Source: Amaranthus tricolor
Taxonomy: Eukaryota > Streptophyta > Magnoliopsida > Caryophyllales > Amaranthaceae
Reading direction: 5' to 3'
Assembly: GCF_026212465.1 (NCBI RefSeq)
Contig: NC_080053.1
Span: 8,003,293-8,067,292, forward strand
Length of the DNA: 64,000 bases
The position numbers and the translations under genes are program-made. Below, piece by piece: positions 59,368 to 64,000 of the stretch (position 1 is the first letter of the stretch; each line of letters starts with the position of its first letter). The notes beneath the pieces are model-generated. The model did no database searches. It was not told where the DNA came from and saw only the letters and a program-made list of their open reading frames with translations.

Positions 59368-60325
59368 CATCAAAATTAATCAATTCAAAAACCTAGAAAA
59401 AAATATATTGAAGTAAATAACCTGATTTGAGTTATTTTGAGAAATATAAAAATGAATAAGATTTGAGGAATTGAAGCTAATAACATGACATGAGTAATTA
59501 ACACATTGATTTTCTAACACCCAAAATCAAAACCCAGAAATACTAATGATTTCCACACATTGATTTTCAAACACCCAAAATCATAACCAAAAAACCCAAA
59601 TTCAACCCACAATGAAATTCAATTGGCATAATTGAAAAGAAAAACCCAGCAAAACTTACGGATACCTAGAAAAAGATATTAAAGCAAATAACCGAATTTG
59701 AGTTATTTTGAAAAATATAAAAAGAAATAAGAATTGAGGAATTGAAGCAAATGATTTTTATATAATTTTTATGCTTTTTTCAAAGCTAATCCTCATAATT
59801 TTTAAATATCCATATAAAGTTGAAGCACTATTGTTAAGCTTAACTTTTCACTTGTCCTACGCAAATAATTAAGAAGCATTTTTTCTAGGGGAGTTTGCCA
59901 TCTTCTATTTAAATCCAGCTAATGTTAATTGTAAGGATTTGTTAATCTGCTAATTCATAATAACCAATGAGATATTAAAAGCAAAGCAATACGCAACAAA
60001 CATCTAAAAGAAAGCATAATTCATAATAACCCAAGAAACTTCAAAATGAAAAGAAAGTTTATCAAATTAAAATGTATGATGGTGAATTCGACCACAACCC
60101 ATGAAACTTCTTAGATTTCTAACCTTAACTTTGACCACAAATCTACGAAAAAAAAAAAAGACAATACATATTAATAAAAAAGTGCATATCTAGTAAAGAT
60201 TGAAAAATAAAGACAAAAGGAAAAAAATGGATCTGTAGAGACAAAACAATGGTGAATAGTGAATACCATTGCTAACAAACTATGTTAAATTAGAAGAAAC
60301 AAACTAAAAAAAGACAATACTGAAG
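59368..60325. repeat. Non-coding stretch with direct duplications
   Basis: A segment of about 87 bp (from ACCTAGAAAAA to GAATTGAAGC) occurs at 59,391-59,478 and again at 59,664-59,750. A 33-bp word (CACATTGATTTTC ... ACACCCAAAATCA) occurs at 59,502 and 59,556. No genes seen in the rest. Confidence 0.6.
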
Positions 60326-60712
60326 AATACCCGATTCCATAGCAGGGGAGATAATCTTGAAACGGAAGCGATTAGATTTTCTAGATTAACACGTATTTCT
60401 TAAAGTGACGACCCTTAATGTTATCACTTTTAATTCTCTCTAATAATGGGATGGCAGGAGAAAAGGAATATGTACAATCTAGGAATCATAACTGCTATAT
60501 ATATAATATAACTTGTGATTGGTATTCGGCCTATCATAAAACCAGTCATAAAAGGAGTCTTTACACATTTAAGGCCCACAACATATTAATACATTTAAGC
60601 CCAACCCCTTGAACTTTAATTAGATCACTTTAAGTTGGGCATAAAGACAGTTATAATTAATTATAATAACATATAAATATTTACATATAAGCCCAACAAC
60701 TTTGGTCCAACA
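60325..60712 (-). repeat. Probable 3' LTR of the minus-strand Copia element, outer end uncertain
   Basis: It starts TGTTGGACCAAAG at 60,712 directly after the purine tract and holds GGGCTT-rich words usual in this Copia group. I could not find its exact outer end or a target duplication. Confidence 0.5.
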
Positions 60713-61114
60713 ATATCCCACTTAGGCTACATGTAAAAATTGTATAAACGTGTATCATTATAAAACCAAATTTGAGCTCAAATATGCTGTCAAAAACTGT
60801 AATATATCAGAAACCAATCTCGTCCATCAATTATATTATCATAAAACGAAGCAGAACTCAATGATCATAATACCAACACAAAAGAATGACATAGATCTTG
60901 AAGTGGATGTGTAACATGAAAACAATATGCAATGTGATCTTAACATGTTCATATCCAAATGGTCCACTTTAATAGTGAGATCAAACTATTACAAAAAACA
61001 TAATCAGGGTATAAACCAAACTTTATCACAACTTAAATTCTGCAGAAAACTTTATAACTAAAATGTCAACACATGTTCAATAAATTGAATTTACAAACTC
61101 CTACTAAAACTGAA

Positions 61115-61560
61115 CATCCTCCGTAGCAGAAACAACACCCATATGAGCTAAAAGCTCAAGAAACCACTTAGGTGGTAATGCCTTGGAAAGCGGATCCGCA
61201 ACTATAGAGTTTGTACTAATATGTGTAATTGACAATTCTTTACCTTGAGTTCTATCCTTTACATCCTAAAATTTAAGAGCCACAAACTTTGACTTCCTCA
61301 AACACTTATTATTGTTAGAAAATTTCGCAGTGGAATCGTTGTCACAATATAAATTAAGTGCTCTTTGTATAAAATCCACTATACGCAGCCCCGTGACAAA
61401 ATTTTGAAAAATCAAAGTCATTATGCTTAATGATCTCGAGCTTATTTGACCTCCTTTATGTGAGGATATATGTTTTTGTCCTCTGTATTTACTGTAAGAC
61501 ACTTTTAACTGCTCTCCAATATTCTAATCCTGGATTACTTAAATAATAACGTAACAACAT
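61115..61560 (-). pseudogene. Copia RNase H remnant
   Basis: LNLYCDNDSTAKFSNNNKC (with the catalytic Asp) and SKFVALKF match the CDN ... SKHIDIKY region. A MGVVSATEDVQF tail near 61,140 marks the end of pol. Several stops. Confidence 0.7.
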
Positions 61561-62340
61561 CCCTATTATGTATGCAATATCTGGACGAGTGCAAACCTAA
61601 GCATATATTAAACTCCCTACTGCTGAAGCATAAGGAATATTTTCCATTAGCTTTTTCTTGAATTCGTTCTTGGGGCACTGATTAAGACTGAATTAGTCTA
61701 CCTTAGCAACAAGGGTATCTCCTGGTTTGCAGTTTTGCATGCCATACCTTTTTAACACGTTTTCGATATAACTCTCTTGTGATAATCCAAGAATACCTCG
61801 AGAACGATCTCGATATATTTTGATACCTAAACAAAAGAGGTGTCACCATGAACTTTCATCTCAAAATTCTTTGATAAAAAATTCTTAGTTTCACGCAAAA
61901 AGCTTATATTGTTGTTGGCAAACAATATGTCATCAACATACAAAACCAGAAAATGTATTTCCTTCCACTAAACTTGTGGTAAATGCATTCGTCAAGCAAA
62001 TTCATCTCGAAATCAAATGAGAGAATTACTTGATGAAACTTCAAATACCATTGACGAGACGCCTGCTTGAATCCATAGATGGATTTCTTAAGTTTACAAA
62101 CCATCTTCTTTGGGTCACCCATCTTAAAGTTTTCAGGTTGGTTCATATAAATTGTCTCATCAATATTACCATTGAGAAATGTTGTCTTTGCATCCATCTA
62201 ATGTAACTCAAAATCAAAATGTGCTACCAATGTCGTTATTATCCTCAAAGAATCTTTCGAAGAAACCGAAGAGAAAGTCTCTATGTAATCAATGCCTTCC
62301 TTTTGTGTAAAACCTTACACTACCAAACGAGCTTTAAATC
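61561..62340 (-). pseudogene. Copia reverse transcriptase remnant
   Basis: The frame 62197-61904 holds MDAKTTFLNGNIDETIYM (catalytic Asp of the LDVKTAFLNG motif), MVCKLKKSIYGFKQASRQWY and the damaged YVDDIL position, which reads CMLMTYCL after a frameshift. The remainder continues in other frames towards 61,561. Confidence 0.78.
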
Positions 62341-62466
62341 TCTTCACATTGCCATTTGAATCCTTTTTTGTTCTAAATATCCATTTATTACCAATAGGTT
62401 CTATACTTTCTAGCAATGCGACGAGATCCCACACATCATTGTCCTTCATGGATTGCATTTCCTCAT

Positions 62467-62976
62467 TCATAGCTTTAAGCATTGCTGAGAATTTGCACTT
62501 TCCATAGCTTGATGAAAGTTGATTGGGTCATCTTCCATTACAATACTGTTCAAACTCGTCTTTTCAGCATCTATCCACTCTGGAGAGGTAGAACTTTCAT
62601 GTTCTTGAAGATATGCAATGTAATCATCTGGCAATGCACTTCTTCTCTCTCTAGTGGACCTTCTTAATGGCACAACTTCATAAGGAGCGAGAGTTTGTTC
62701 TCTAGGAGGTTCTCCATCAACATTGTTTTGAACTGCGTCATAAGTAATGTCCGATGTGGGAATCGATTCAATACCAATGACATATGAAGGAACAATAATA
62801 TTCTCTTCTTCAAAAACAATGTTTCTAACTGTATCTCCCTCCACAAAATCGACAACCTCAAGAAACCTAATATTAATCATCTCAAAAAAAAGATTTAGCT
62901 TTAGGATCATAAAACTTAAACCCCTTGACTTTTCAGAGTATCCAACAAAATAACAATTGATTGTTCTGGAATCCAA
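62467..62976 (-). pseudogene. Copia integrase C-terminus and linker to RT
   Basis: TINCYFVGYSEKSRGLSF is the C-terminal integrase block, followed by an acidic linker and PLRRSTRERRSALPDDYIAY, the usual RRSTRxR...PDDY block before RT. A 169-codon frame, open throughout but cut off from both neighbours. Confidence 0.8.
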
Positions 62977-63109
62977 TTTCTTTTCATTGTGCTTGTAAGG
63001 CCGTGCCTTAGCTGGACATCCCCAAATATGAAAATAATTTAGACTCGACTTTTTTCCGGTCCACAGTTCACATAGGGTCTTATTATTAGTCGCTTTTGTT
63101 GGTACTATT

Positions 63110-63618
63110 CATCCTCCTTACCATTTCCTTAAGAGTCTAGTCCTATTTGATCTCTCAGCAATCACCATTCATAGTTGGAGTACTAGGCATGGTGTACTAA
63201 GGAATGATACCACATTGCTCTAGGAATTTAGCAAAAGCCCTAGACATTGTTCACCTGAACCATCATAACGACCATAGCATTCACCCCCACGATCAGATCT
63301 GACAGCTTTAGTCGTTTTGTTAAGTTGATTTTCAACTTCAGCCTTATAATTTTGGAACACGTCTAGTGATTGAGCCTTTTCATGAATGAGATATATATAG
63401 TCATAACTTGAATAATCGTCTATGGACGTGATAAAATATAGTTGCTCATTCAAAGAAAGACTTGAAAATGGACCACAAATATCTAGGTGAATAAGTTCTA
63501 AGACATCAAAAGACCTATTGGAATCATATCTCCTTTGATTGGTTTGTTTTCCCTTAATACATTCAACGCACATGAAAATTAAAGATCCTAAAATTCCATC
63601 AGACACAACCCTTTCCAT
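63110..63618 (-). pseudogene. Copia integrase core
   Basis: VECIKGKQTNQRRYDSNRS, ELIHLDICGPF (first Asp), SIDDYSSYDYIYLI and AVRSDRGGECYGRYDG (second Asp). The third catalytic region near 63,165 (TPTMNG) is disrupted by stops where the Glu should follow. Confidence 0.82.
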
Positions 63619-64000
63619 TCTCCTTTGGGAGATATGGCCTAATCTCTTGTGCCATAATGATGTTGAATTTTCATTAGTTGCCTTTCTTTTTATTACTCAC
63701 GAAGATAAATGCAAGGATTCATTATATGAAGCAATAGATATAATTGCATATAGATTATCATTTAACAATAAAGAACAAGAACTAACCGACTTTGAATCAT
63801 GAAACAAAACCGAAAAAATTCCATTTTCAAATGAATAAGAATAACCAAATTTGTTTAAAGTAGAAAATGAAATCAAATTTCATCGAAGAGACGAAACATT
63901 AAATGCTTCATTAAGATCCAAATAAAATCCAGTCTTTAACAATAATCTAAATTTTCCAATTGCTTCTACTTCAACTGTATTGCTGTCTCCCACATAGATG
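63619..64000 (-). pseudogene. Copia protease-downstream and GAG-pre-integrase part, cut by the window edge
   Basis: The minus strand from 64000 reads IYVGDSNTVEVEAIGKFRL and GFYLDLNEAFNVSSLR, then a stop, then SLWHKRLGHISQRRMERVVS (zinc-binding GAG-pre-integrase). Two stops (near 63,880 and 63,708) interrupt the frame. Confidence 0.78.

Larger units (their letters stand above)
60325..64000 (-). mobile_element. Ty1-copia retrotransposon, minus strand, running off the right edge
   Basis: In minus orientation, from the right edge: GAG-pre-integrase, integrase, linker, RT, RNase H, then an LTR-like end beginning TGTTGG at 60,712 after an AAGTGGGATA purine stretch. All domains are broken by stops. 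The 5' LTR and gag lie outside the window. The end near 60,325 is approximate. Confidence 0.85.

Noticed and set aside
60418..60612. A 64-codon plus-strand frame
   Set aside because: Lies in the probable LTR of the minus-strand Copia element, in the opposite direction, without motifs.

Overview
The window is nuclear DNA of a flowering plant. It is AT-rich, full of plant-type LTR retrotransposons and MITEs, has split (exon-like) reading frames, and carries a GRF zinc-finger gene of the plant At4g04775-like kind. A dicot, perhaps of the Caryophyllales, is my guess from the style of the repeats; nothing here proves it. There is no sign of bacterial operons, CRISPR, or rRNA/tRNA genes.

Left part (1-14,300). 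Positions 1-2,025 (minus) hold fragments of a plant-specific gene family usually found with transposon-borne Ulp1-like proteins. A 4.2-kb Ty1-copia element (3,160-7,376) sits inside a Stowaway-like MITE, followed by a second small MITE and a striking foldback palindrome set between AAT/AAC microsatellites (about 8,060-8,521). From 9,835 to 12,977 (minus) lies a decayed, multi-exon replication protein A 70-kDa-like (RPA1) gene, broken by a Stowaway MITE and an LTR-like insertion. A 120-bp tandem repeat follows.

Middle (14,300-29,950). A piece of Ty3-gypsy (Athila/Tat-type) gag is followed by an isolated LTR (15,029-15,634) with heat-shock-element-like motifs in front of a TATA box. Next comes a decayed chromovirus-like Ty3-gypsy element (15,732 to about 28,860). 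A 3.5-kb solo LTR (23,961-27,484) is nested in its 3' coding end; this LTR itself contains a 480-bp (TA)n tract, a MITE and an (AAT)n tract.

Right-centre (29,960-52,237). This is the main feature: a head-to-tail array of twelve complete units of about 1.78 kb plus a truncated thirteenth. Every complete unit carries one intact minus-strand gene for a 162-residue GRF zinc-finger, coiled-coil, tail-anchor-like membrane protein. The unit also holds its leader, a short motif repeat, and an (ATT)n microsatellite at the junction. Variants shared between copies (1=3, 2=4; 7/9, 8/10; 11=12) show expansion by duplication of two-unit blocks.

Right end (52,238-64,000). After an unclassified 1.5-kb stretch comes a well-preserved but inactivated 5.5-kb Ty1-copia element (53,815-59,362) with a possible captured host gene fragment in antisense in its leader. 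The window ends in a minus-strand Ty1-copia element that runs off the right edge. The genes do not form one pathway: the region is a nest of mobile elements around a young gene-bearing tandem array.
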